Source of the DNA: Deltaproteobacteria bacterium
GTDB lineage: Bacteria > Desulfobacterota > Desulfobacteria > Desulfobacterales > JAHEIW01
Assembly (NCBI GenBank): GCA_024639185.1
Contig: JAHEIW010000016.1
Span: 1 to 47,229 of the forward strand
Direction of reading: 5' to 3'
Length of the DNA stretch: 47,229 bases
Positions 8,786-15,908 of the stretch are shown in pieces (position 1 is the stretch's first letter; each line of letters begins with the position of its first letter). Below the pieces are notes generated by a model. It made no database searches. It was given only the letters and a program-made list of their open reading frames with translations, and was not told where the DNA came from. The translations under genes and the position numbers were made by a program.

Positions 8786-9760
8786 TTAAACCACAAATAT
8801 CAACACCAGGCTCACCACCATGGCATAAATCGCGGTTGATTGCGACACCGCCTGACCCACCAGCATGATCCGCATCAGATCGCTGCTATGCTCAACATTG
8901 CGGGCCACCCATCTGACCGCGCCTTCGGCAGCCATGCCATTGCCGATTCCGGGCCCGATTCCGCCAAGCCCCATGCAAAGCCCCGCTCCCAGAAGTGCCA
9001 TGGGGGTCATCAGCAGACTTGACTCGGGAAACGTTTTAAACATCAAGATAAAGCTGATGAGTAAACCAAATATCGACGGGGTCTGCGCAACCGCCTGGCC
9101 GATGAGCATCAGGGTGGTCACGCTGGTGACAGACTGCGGTGTTCGTGCGATGCCTTCACAGCTGGCCCCGGCGGCCAGCCCACCGCCGTATCCCGAACCG
9201 ATTGCCGCGAGCCCGGTGCTCAAACCGGCGCCGATCAGGGCAGCCCAGGTGGGGGTTAATGCCGCGCCGCCAAATTTGATAAATATTAACATCAGTGCCA
9301 CTACCATGGCAAAAATCGCCGGTGTCTGGCACACCGCCGATCCGATGAGCATGTTGGTGGTCAACTGTGAGCCGGCTTCAGGTTGGCGCGATAACCCGAA
9401 ACAGGCCTCTCCACCCGGATTACCGGCACCGATGCCCGACCCGATAGCGCCAAACCCCATGCAAAGCCCGGCACCCAGATATGCGGCGGCGTCCAATAAG
9501 CCGGGGCTGGGCGGTATAACAAAAAGCAGCAAAATGGTGATCACCAGGGCAAATATCGAGGCCGACTCGGCGATGGCCTGACCCACCAGCATGCTTTTGA
9601 AAATATCACCGGATATCTTGGGATTACGCGAGACAGCCAGATTAGCCCTGGCGGCGGTATAGCCCTGGCCGACGGCGGCGCCGATGGCACCAAGGCCCAT
9701 GGCAATGCCGCCACCGCTAAAAGCAGCTATTTTAATAATGGTTTCGACTTCAAATCCCAT
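8786..9760 (-). CDS. Fused four-hairpin F0 c subunit with one carboxylate
   Basis: A 324-residue chain made of four tandem c-subunit hairpins with a repeat period of 80-81 residues (about 1-82, 83-163, 164-244, 245-324), giving eight predicted membrane helices. Hairpin 1 keeps Q32, E65 and S66 (VGQG; AIAES) but has A67 and F70 where Na+-type rings have T and Y. In hairpins 2, 3 and 4 the carboxylate is replaced by Gln (Q145, Q226, Q307) and the Q32 site by A112, G193 and N274. Thus there is one predicted ion site per eight helices. The chain is intact, without frameshift, and each repeat keeps its glycine-rich helix 1, arguing for a functional rotor part. It starts three bases after the a-subunit stop. 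Fused c subunits with reduced sites are known from V/A-type enzymes and Acetobacterium, usually with two hairpins. Confidence 0.93.
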   Translation of the reverse strand: MGFEVETIIKIAAFSGGGIAMGLGAIGAAVGQGYTAARANLAVSRNPKISGDIFKSMLVGQAIAESASIFALVITILLLFVIPPSPGLLDAAAYLGAGLCMGFGAIGSGIGAGNPGGEACFGLSRQPEAGSQLTTNMLIGSAVCQTPAIFAMVVALMLIFIKFGGAALTPTWAALIGAGLSTGLAAIGSGYGGGLAAGASCEGIARTPQSVTSVTTLMLIGQAVAQTPSIFGLLISFILMFKTFPESSLLMTPMALLGAGLCMGLGGIGPGIGNGMAAEGAVRWVARNVEHSSDLMRIMLVGQAVSQSTAIYAMVVSLVLIFVV

Positions 9761-9763
9761 CTG

Positions 9764-10438
9764 TCACTTCACCTGAACCGAGATGTAAACCACTGTCAGC
9801 ATGGTAAATACGAATGCCTGGATGGTGCCGACAAAAAGGCCGAAAAAGGCGTACAAAAAGGGCGGCAACACCAGGCTGAAGGTTAGATATGAAACGACCA
9901 GAATGATAATCGATCCACCCAGGATGTTTCCAAATAAACGGAAAGAAATGGACACGATTTTGGCCAGTTCGCCGATCAGATTCAGTGGCATCATAAAGAA
10001 AATCGGCTGGAAATACTCTTTGCTATATGCTTTGAATCCTTTGGTCTTAATACCGGCATAATGCGCAATACAAAAACCGATTAATCCCAATCCAAAGGTG
10101 GTGTTTAGATCCCGGGTCGGCTCTTCAAGGTGAGGGATAATACCCACCCAGTTGGAAAGCAGCAAAAACATGAACAGGGCGCAGACCAGAGGGGCGTATT
10201 TTTGGGCCAGCTCTTTGCCGAGCGCATCCTCGGTAAGCTCGTATAAAACAGACACGATGAATTCCCCCAGCGCCTGGACGGGTCGGGGAAGTATGCTTCT
10301 TTTATGGCGGGCAAATAGGCCAAGCACGATCAATATACCAAAGACGAGCCAGGTCATGACCACCACCTTAATGTTTATGGTGATGTCATGACCGAAAAAC
10401 GGAATGATCAGTTGAGACAATATGCCGATTTCACCCAT
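9764..10438 (-). CDS. atpB: ATP synthase F0 subunit a
   Basis: Stator ion-channel subunit, 224 residues with about five to six membrane helices. The essential arginine is in SISFRLFGNILGG (about residue 167), followed by the usual GTIQAFVFTMLTVVYIS C-terminal helix. The PTRDLNTT loop and E/K-rich helix 2 are also family-typical. Slightly short compared with the 240-270 residue norm but without a missing domain. It lies between atpI and the fused c gene, so this one a subunit probably serves rotors built from either or both c proteins. Confidence 0.95.
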   Translation of the reverse strand: MGEIGILSQLIIPFFGHDITINIKVVVMTWLVFGILIVLGLFARHKRSILPRPVQALGEFIVSVLYELTEDALGKELAQKYAPLVCALFMFLLLSNWVGIIPHLEEPTRDLNTTFGLGLIGFCIAHYAGIKTKGFKAYSKEYFQPIFFMMPLNLIGELAKIVSISFRLFGNILGGSIIILVVSYLTFSLVLPPFLYAFFGLFVGTIQAFVFTMLTVVYISVQVK

Positions 10439-10449
10439 AATTGGTCCGT

Positions 10450-10836
10450 TTAAATTTGTTTCCCACGCAGGATTGGAATTTGGATTAGCAGGTGTTCAGC
10501 CAAAATAACCATCTGAATCATAAATACACCCACGATCGCGGCTACCAAATTGAACTGTTCGAATTTTACGGCCGCGATCAGAGGGATCGCCAGCAATATA
10601 TATCTAAAAATGATAGAGCCGATTGAAATGGAAAATATTTGGCGTTTTGAACGTCCAAATTTGTATCCGATGGATCTGGCCATGAAGATGAAATTGAGGA
10701 CACTGAAAAGCGTACCCAGGATTAACCCTTTGCCCACCGATTTATACCCCATTACAATAAAAACAAGCCCGACAATGATTGATAGCCACAGCGCTCGTTG
10801 TGTGATCTTTTTTTGTACCTGTTTAACGGTGTCCAT
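10450..10836 (-). CDS. atpI: AtpI-like ATP synthase assembly protein
   Basis: Small membrane protein, 128 residues with four hydrophobic segments (about residues 18-35, 43-60, 75-90, 98-115), matching the AtpI/ATP synthase subunit I family that helps c-ring assembly or Mg2+ handling. The open frame extends to 10920, but ATG at 10836 is preceded by AAGGAA and gives the usual N-terminus. The start lies inside the end of atpZ (14-base overlap), so the two are coupled. Confidence 0.82.
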   Translation of the reverse strand: MDTVKQVQKKITQRALWLSIIVGLVFIVMGYKSVGKGLILGTLFSVLNFIFMARSIGYKFGRSKRQIFSISIGSIIFRYILLAIPLIAAVKFEQFNLVAAIVGVFMIQMVILAEHLLIQIPILRGKQI

Positions 10837-11089
10837 TGCTGGAATTTCCTTTTTTCTGTGAATGATTGTCAAGCGTTTGGATAATCTGGCGATAGACCGT
10901 GGCGGCACCGCCAATAACACCTAAAACTATAAATATGGCAATAAATACGCCCCGGGTCCCCAACCATTTGTCCAGATAGAATCCGATAAAAAAGCAAAAA
11001 AGGATGCAACCGGCCATCGTCAGGCCGATTTGCATGACGATCGAAAGGTTCTCGGCCCAGACGCGATTCTTTTTATAATTAAAAACCAT
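10823..11089 (-). CDS. atpZ: AtpZ-like F0 accessory protein
   Basis: An 88-residue protein with two membrane helices (about residues 18-38 and 48-68) and the family pattern GFYLDKWLGTRG between them (AtpZ/AtpI, F0F1-ATPase gene 1 family). It is the first gene of the F0 cluster. AtpI and AtpZ form a Ca2+/Mg2+-transport complex in alkaliphilic Bacillus; that role is not proven here. No strong Shine-Dalgarno is seen upstream of the ATG. No clear promoter for this strand was identified in 11090-11268. Confidence 0.82.
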   Translation of the reverse strand: MVFNYKKNRVWAENLSIVMQIGLTMAGCILFCFFIGFYLDKWLGTRGVFIAIFIVLGVIGGAATVYRQIIQTLDNHSQKKGNSSNGHR

Positions 11090-11175
11090 ATTGCTGTTTT
11101 AAAACGTTTTCGATTATCATAGCAACAAAATCTTTGCAAGCAGTTTCCCGTCATCTGAATAGCTCAAAACCAAAC

Positions 11176-11203
11176 TTGACAGTTGCAAGTGGGTTCCTAT
11201 AAT
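11176..11203 (+). promoter_or_regulatory. Sigma-70-type promoter for the kinase-like gene at 11269
   Basis: TTGACA at 11176-11181 and TATAAT at 11198-11203 are both perfect consensus hexamers with a 16-base spacer. The predicted start site near 11210 gives a leader of about 60 bases before the ATG at 11269. It is one of the two best promoter matches in the window. Confidence 0.75.
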
Positions 11204-11268
11204 CAGTATGTTATCGAATACCATAACCATTTCAAATTCAATGGCTTTGGCATGAAAGGAGCTTAACA

Positions 11269-11877
11269 ATGGCGGTTATTACCATCAGCAAAGAATTTGG
11301 TACTGATGCGGGACATGTTGCAGCGCTTGCCGCCCAAAAATTAGGCTATGAACATATCGGCAAAAAATTGACCGCCGAGATTGCCAAAGAGTTGAACCTG
11401 TCGGAAGCCGAGGTTGAAACCTTCAAACAGACCTCCCAGTCGCGAATTATTCGTTTGGTGGACCGTTACACCTGTACGCTGGTTCAAAAAGTCGTTGATC
11501 GCGAACATGGTTGTCTGGATGATGCCAATTATTATGAAAGTACAAAGAACCTGGTTGAAAAATTGTATGATGCCGGTAACGTCATTATCCTTGGATGGGG
11601 CGGGCAATGCATTTTGCGCGGCAAGCCCGGCACCTTGCATGTTCGCCTGACCAAAGATGAGGACTTGAAAATCGAAAAAATCATGCAGGACCATGACGTG
11701 AATCGCCTGGCTGCCAAGAAATTAATTGAAAGGGAAGAAAAAGATTCGAGCGCCTACGTCAAACACTATTTCAACGAGGACTGGAACGATGCGCGCCTTT
11801 ACGATCTGATCATCGACATGGGCAAGCAATCCGTCGAACAGGCAGCCGAAATGATCTGTAAAAACATTTCCACCTGA
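11269..11877 (+). CDS. Cytidylate-kinase-like protein (second of two)
   Basis: A 202-residue predicted cytosolic protein of the cytidylate-kinase-like family. The N-terminus ITISKEFGTDAGHVAALAA aligns with the P-loop region of family members (I-S-R-E-F-G-S-G-G), but the glycine-rich loop is degraded (GTDAGH). The VIILGWGGQCILRG strand, HVRLTKDEDLKIEKI segment and C-terminal YDLIIDMGKQSVEQAAEMI helix are all in family order. Nucleotide binding may be weak; the function could be regulatory. It is transcribed divergently from the F0 cluster under its own strong promoter. AAAGGAG precedes the ATG. Confidence 0.75.
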   Translation: MAVITISKEFGTDAGHVAALAAQKLGYEHIGKKLTAEIAKELNLSEAEVETFKQTSQSRIIRLVDRYTCTLVQKVVDREHGCLDDANYYESTKNLVEKLYDAGNVIILGWGGQCILRGKPGTLHVRLTKDEDLKIEKIMQDHDVNRLAAKKLIEREEKDSSAYVKHYFNEDWNDARLYDLIIDMGKQSVEQAAEMICKNIST

Positions 11878-11891
11878 ATCTGCATGAAATT

Positions 11892-11908
11892 TTACAAGAA
11901 TCTTGTAA
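11892..11908. promoter_or_regulatory. 17-base perfect palindrome upstream of the redox operon
   Basis: TTACAAGA-A-TCTTGTAA is a perfect odd palindrome 15 bases after the kinase-like gene and about 95 bases before the selenoprotein ATG. It has no T tract and lies in AT-rich DNA, so it looks more like a dimeric repressor or activator site than a terminator. This is a pattern-based suggestion only. Confidence 0.35.
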
Positions 11909-12003
11909 CTTCTACAGCACACCCCTTTATGTGTGGTTCATAACAGGATGTACAGTCTCCTCTGCTACCACTTATACAATCTTGCCTAAGGAGGGCTTTG
12001 AAC

Positions 12004-12576
12004 ATGGGAAAGATCTTCAAAACAATCGCCATATTGATGGGTGTTCTGCTGATTCACATTGGTATTTCTGATGCAAGTTCCCAGCCGCCTGCTGTGGGTG
12101 GCGAGTTGCCCGATTTTTCTCTGGCGGTACCCAAAAATGATGACCACCAGAGTTATCTGGGCGTCGCCGGCAAAGAGGCCTTTTCCATTCCAGAAATCAA
12201 AGCCGATGTTGTCATCATTCAGATATTCAGTATGTACTGACCCTATTGCCAGAGGGAGGCTCCCTCTATTAATGAGATGTATCGTAAAATCGAAAGCGAT
12301 GAGCGCTTTAAGGGCAAAGTCAAACTGTTGGGTATCGGTGCCGGCAACTCGGCATTCGAGGTCGGATATTTTAAAAAAACGTATAATATTCCGTTTCCCC
12401 TGTTTCCGGATGGCAATTTTTCAATCCATCAAAAAATCGGGGAGGTCCGAACCCCTTTTTTTATTTGCATCCGCATAAAGAAGGACGGCAGCCACCGGGT
12501 CTTTTACTCCCAGGTGGGCGGTGGCAAAGATGCCGATCAACTTTTAAAAAAACTACTCAAGGATTCGGGATTATGA
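12004..12576 (+). CDS. Exported TlpA/thioredoxin-fold selenoprotein (UxxC)
   Basis: Predicted 190-residue exported thioredoxin-fold protein read through an in-frame UGA at 12238-12240. Before the UGA: a signal peptide (about residues 1-22) and a [12 protein letters not shown] strand typical of redoxins. At the UGA the protein reads [15 protein letters not shown], so selenocysteine replaces the first cysteine of a CxxC active site. After it the same frame stays open for 112 codons with TlpA-like features, including [10 protein letters not shown] and the cis-Pro segment VRTPFFI. A hairpin 10 bases after the UGA (stem 12251-12257/12261-12267, loop GGC) fits a bacterial SECIS. ATG 12004 follows AAGGAGGG. 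It leads a three-gene redox operon. An ordinary nonsense mutation is the alternative, but conservation after the UGA argues against it. Confidence 0.88.
12238..12267 (+). promoter_or_regulatory. Bacterial SECIS element of the thioredoxin-fold selenoprotein
   Basis: UGA at 12238-12240 is followed after 10 bases by a perfect 7-bp stem AGAGGGA/TCCCTCT with a GGC apical loop at 12258-12260, that is 18-20 bases after the UGA. Known bacterial SECIS hairpins place a small G-containing apical loop 16-37 bases after the UGA. The same loop is found after the fdhA UGA. Confidence 0.75.
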
Positions 12577-12592
12577 TGAGGAGGTGATACCA

Positions 12593-13192
12593 TTGAAAAA
12601 ACCCGTCATTATATCCATTATCGCAGGTCTGATCATTTGTTTGCCGATGACATTTGTGCATGCGGCCTCGGAGGCATTCAAGCAAAACACCTATAATCCA
12701 GGCCAATTGAAACCCGTTGACAGTACGCTAAAAGTCAAGGCCGGCGACCTGGCGCCGGATTTTACCCTGCCGGCAGTATCAGGAGAAGAGGTTACCCTGA
12801 GCCAATTCCGGGGCAAAAAGCATGTGGTTCTTTCCTTTGTTCCGGCAGCCTGGACACCGGTCTGCTCGGACCAATGGCCGGGATATAATATTGTCAGACA
12901 AATGTTTGATGAAAACGATGCGGTCTTACTCGGCATTACAGTGGACAACATCCCCACACTCTACGCCTGGACGAAACAAATGGGCCACCTGTGGTTTCCC
13001 GTTCTCAGTGATTTTTGGCCGCACGGTGAGGTGGCCAAGAAATATGGCGTTTTACGGTCCAGCGGTGTGACCGAGCGCGCTTTAATTTTTATCAATAAAA
13101 AAGGGATTATTGAAGACATCCAGGTTTCGGACATCAATGTCAGACCGGACCTGGCGCAGTGCGCGACGACGCTCGAAAAAATGAACCAGTAG
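12593..13192 (+). CDS. Exported peroxiredoxin-like (AhpC/TSA) protein
   Basis: A 199-residue exported redoxin. Residues 1-25 are a signal peptide ending in FVHAAS; GDLAPDFTLPAVSG (about 50-63) opens the AhpC/TSA fold; the peroxidatic cysteine lies in FVPAAWTPVCSDQ (about residue 88), with the usual P-x-x-x-T/S-x-x-C pattern. A second cysteine sits near the C-terminus (AQCATT) and may act as resolving residue. It would reduce peroxides in the periplasm with electrons from neighbouring thioredoxin-fold proteins. TTG at 12593 is chosen since GAGGAGGTGAT lies just before it; the GTG at 12584 is inside that site. It starts 16 bases after the selenoprotein. Confidence 0.87.
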   Translation: MKKPVIISIIAGLIICLPMTFVHAASEAFKQNTYNPGQLKPVDSTLKVKAGDLAPDFTLPAVSGEEVTLSQFRGKKHVVLSFVPAAWTPVCSDQWPGYNIVRQMFDENDAVLLGITVDNIPTLYAWTKQMGHLWFPVLSDFWPHGEVAKKYGVLRSSGVTERALIFINKKGIIEDIQVSDINVRPDLAQCATTLEKMNQ

Positions 13193-13209
13193 CGAGAAGC
13201 AAACTCATT

Positions 13210-13692
13210 ATGAATCTGATTCGGTCCAAACTCTTCATCACAGCTGGCCTGCTCCTCATCGCGGTTTTGAGTATCCAAACCAATGCGAATGCCGGCGTTA
13301 CCGTTCAGAAAATTACTGAGGCGGCGCTGGATGAACTGATCCAGGCCAGCAACAATAAAATGGTGGTCACCTTTATGGCGGCCTGGTGTGGGCCCTGTAT
13401 CGATGAGTTGCCGACATTAAACCGGTTATACAAAAAGTATAATGGCCGGGGGTTGAAATTTATCGGCATCAGCATTGATATCGAAGGGCCCCGGGCGATG
13501 CAGCCGATTATCGATAAATTGAAGGTGGGTTTTCCGATTTACTGGTATGGAGAACCCGCCATTAAAAAATATTCAATATTTGCCATACCGATGGTTTATT
13601 TGATCAAGAACGGTCAGATTATCGAAAAGCTGCCGGGCAGACGTTCCGAGAGAGATCTGGAAAAGAAGATCAAGAGAATATTAGAATTATAG
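13210..13692 (+). CDS. TlpA-like exported thioredoxin
   Basis: A 160-residue thioredoxin-fold protein with an N-terminal signal or anchor segment (about residues 7-26, ending NANAG). The active site is FMAAWCGPCIDELP (about residues 57-70), a standard WCGPC motif, and the cis-Pro loop is FAIPMVYLI. It probably reduces disulfides in the periplasm, perhaps those of the selenoprotein or the peroxiredoxin. ATG at 13210, 17 bases after the preceding stop, is preferred to the upstream start at 13159, which would overlap and lacks a signal at the right place. It faces dsbD, the likely electron donor. Confidence 0.87.
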   Translation: MNLIRSKLFITAGLLLIAVLSIQTNANAGVTVQKITEAALDELIQASNNKMVVTFMAAWCGPCIDELPTLNRLYKKYNGRGLKFIGISIDIEGPRAMQPIIDKLKVGFPIYWYGEPAIKKYSIFAIPMVYLIKNGQIIEKLPGRRSERDLEKKIKRILEL

Positions 13693-13815
13693 ATGTTACG
13701 CGTTTAGTTTTATGCGTTAAAGCTGCCTGCAACCACACAGTCTGAATTTCAAATATTGAACTCGCTACTCGCAACGCGGATCCCGCAGCTGCCATTCAAA
13801 ATGTATTGATGTATT

Positions 13816-15726
13816 TCACCCGGTGGGGTCCTTACTGCCAAGGGCCTGGCGTATTGCCTCCAGCACCTGGTCGACTGTATAAAAATCGCTTTTAAATACC
13901 AGCTGGCCGCCGGGCGAGAAGACAACCAATAGCGGGACGGTCAGGCTGCCGACTTCTTTGAGTTTTGCCTTACCGGCCGGGTTGTTGCCCGTAATGTCGA
14001 CTTTCATTGGTACCACAGCGCTCTGTGCCAGGGCAGCGATTGTGCGGCGATCATGCAAAACGCCTTCCTCAAGTGCCTTGCAGTTCAAACACCATTCGGC
14101 CGTAAAATCCATCACGACAACTTTATTCTGGCCGATGGCTGATCCAAAACGTTCGGGGGTATAATGAATCCAGTTGATCGGGCCCTTATCTACCAGCCGC
14201 ACCGCACCCCAGATTGGCACAGCAATCAAAATAAGTCCCAGACCGACAAAAATGGTTTTGGTAATTTTTCTGGAAGCCAGCTTTAGGGTCCGTAAGGCCA
14301 GCCAGGCACCGCCGGCAGCAATCAGAGTCATTACCGGCCACCAGAATAATTTGCTCGGCGGATTGGGCGGGGTACTCTGCAGGGCACTGATGCCGACGCC
14401 TACAAAATAGGCAGCCGCTGCCAGCATAAAAAGGCCCATGACCTGCTTAATAAGTTCGCTGGCCGGTCCGGTCTTGGGCATGCGGTCGACCAGCCTGGGA
14501 AAGGCAGAAAGCAGCAAATACGGCAAAGCCATGCCGCCGCCGATGGCTGCAAAAGTGGACAAAGTAATCAACGGGGTTTGTGTCGCGGCCCAGGCGGCGG
14601 CGGCTCCCATAAATGGTGCTGTGCAGGGTGTTGATAGAACCGCTGCCAGAATGCCCAGGGCAAATGATCCCTGCAAACTATCCTGTTGGGGGTTGATCAT
14701 ATAAATGAATTGGGGCAGGCGCAGCGAAAAAAAGCCGAACATTCCCAGTGCCATGATCCCGATGATGGTACCCACCAGGATGGTAAAAAGCGGATACTGG
14801 AACAGCTGATTGGTGGCGGTAAAGTCGCTGACCAGGGCAATCAGGATCCCCAGAATGGCCCAAAAGGCCAGCACACCCAGTGACATCATCACACCCAGCA
14901 AAAAACATCGACGGCGGTCTTGTGCAGCATGGGACAGACTGATCATTTTAATGGGGATCAACGGCAGGACGCACGGTGTTAAATTCAGCAGCATGCCGCC
15001 GAAAGCCGCGACAAGGAGCAACAATAACCGTCCCGACCCTGATACTGGATTGACTGTAAATTCCCAGCCAAACAGGCTAAAATGAATACCCCCGACCTGC
15101 GATTCCCCCGTACGGTCCGGCAGATGGGCAAATAGCTCGGTGTTTATGCTGGCTACTGGCGCTCCGGACTCGACCACCGCCAGGGTTGCGTTCAGCTTTT
15201 TCTTTTCAGGAAACAGACAGAAGCGATCGGAACAGGCTTGGTATTCTGTCTGGATATCCAGACCAATAGATCCCAACGGTATCTGATCTTCCAGCTTCAT
15301 CGAAAGGGTTATTATCGTGCGACCGCCAAACGACATCAGATCTCCGCTGGCGTATTCTACTTTAAACGGTTTGGCTTGCGGGTAACGGGCGCTTTCGATG
15401 GTGAGGCCATTGCTGGCTGACAGCACCTGAACTTTTGTGGGATAGGGTTTGAAATCTTCGAAAGGCTGAATTTGACCGGCATCGGCATTAATGTGAAATC
15501 CATCTTTAATATCAATTATAACGGCCAGTTTTACGCTATCTCCGGGGCGCGCCCGGTCAACCGACCAGGCGGTCTGCAGTTGAACCACTTCGCCGGCTGG
15601 CGAAGTGGCCGTCTGCAACAGGCTGCCGCTATCCTTTTGGTCTCTGGCACCGGCGGTCAGCGGCACTGTCACCATCAGGAGCAGCCCCAGACTGCACGTC
15701 AGTATAACCTTCTTTAAACGGGTCAT
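13816..15726 (-). CDS. dsbD: Thiol:disulfide interchange protein DsbD
   Basis: A 636-residue transmembrane reductase that carries electrons from cytosolic thioredoxin to the periplasm. All three modules are present: a signal peptide and periplasmic alpha domain (about 35-200, with CSDRFCLFPEKKK cysteines), an eight-helix core (about 225-495) with the paired cysteines in LTPCVLPLIP and STPCTAPFMG, and a C-terminal thioredoxin domain (about 510-630) with EWCLNCK. Full family length. It converges on the redox operon at 12004-13692, whose products are natural partners, and lies downstream of fdhE in the same orientation across a 182-base repeat-bearing gap. Confidence 0.95.
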   Translation of the reverse strand: MTRLKKVILTCSLGLLLMVTVPLTAGARDQKDSGSLLQTATSPAGEVVQLQTAWSVDRARPGDSVKLAVIIDIKDGFHINADAGQIQPFEDFKPYPTKVQVLSASNGLTIESARYPQAKPFKVEYASGDLMSFGGRTIITLSMKLEDQIPLGSIGLDIQTEYQACSDRFCLFPEKKKLNATLAVVESGAPVASINTELFAHLPDRTGESQVGGIHFSLFGWEFTVNPVSGSGRLLLLLVAAFGGMLLNLTPCVLPLIPIKMISLSHAAQDRRRCFLLGVMMSLGVLAFWAILGILIALVSDFTATNQLFQYPLFTILVGTIIGIMALGMFGFFSLRLPQFIYMINPQQDSLQGSFALGILAAVLSTPCTAPFMGAAAAWAATQTPLITLSTFAAIGGGMALPYLLLSAFPRLVDRMPKTGPASELIKQVMGLFMLAAAAYFVGVGISALQSTPPNPPSKLFWWPVMTLIAAGGAWLALRTLKLASRKITKTIFVGLGLILIAVPIWGAVRLVDKGPINWIHYTPERFGSAIGQNKVVVMDFTAEWCLNCKALEEGVLHDRRTIAALAQSAVVPMKVDITGNNPAGKAKLKEVGSLTVPLLVVFSPGGQLVFKSDFYTVDQVLEAIRQALGSKDPTG

Positions 15727-15780
15727 AATGGTTTCGTATTTGTTAAATAATGTTCATAAGTTAAAGCAAATGTTGGATTC

Positions 15781-15860
15781 GTTTTATTTGTTTCATTGGT
15801 CGAATTGGACATTTTCAACCGAACCAATTAAACAAATTAAACCAATCAAACCAATTGAAC
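15781..15860. repeat. AACCAATT-rich degenerate repeat before dsbD
   Basis: The spacer between fdhE and dsbD contains TTTGTTTCATTGGTCGAATTGG on one side and repeated AACCAATT/AAACAAATT units on the other, able to form an imperfect inverted repeat. It looks like the other intergenic repeat families of this window rather than a regulatory signal. Confidence 0.4.
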
Positions 15861-15908
15861 AGATACTTATTCTCCCGGTTGACAAAGACTTGAGGCCTGA
15901 CACCTGAA

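Noticed and set aside
8865-9581. 238-residue open frame on the plus strand inside the fused c-subunit gene
   Set aside because: It is antisense to four glycine/alanine-rich repeats, whose GC-rich codons avoid stops on the other strand. It has no Shine-Dalgarno and its proline-rich repetitive composition mirrors the real gene.
12238-12240. UGA as a disabling nonsense mutation
   Set aside because: The codon sits at the first redox position of a CxxC motif, the frame continues with conserved-looking sequence, and a hairpin with the fdhA-type loop follows at the right distance. Not fully excluded without homologues.
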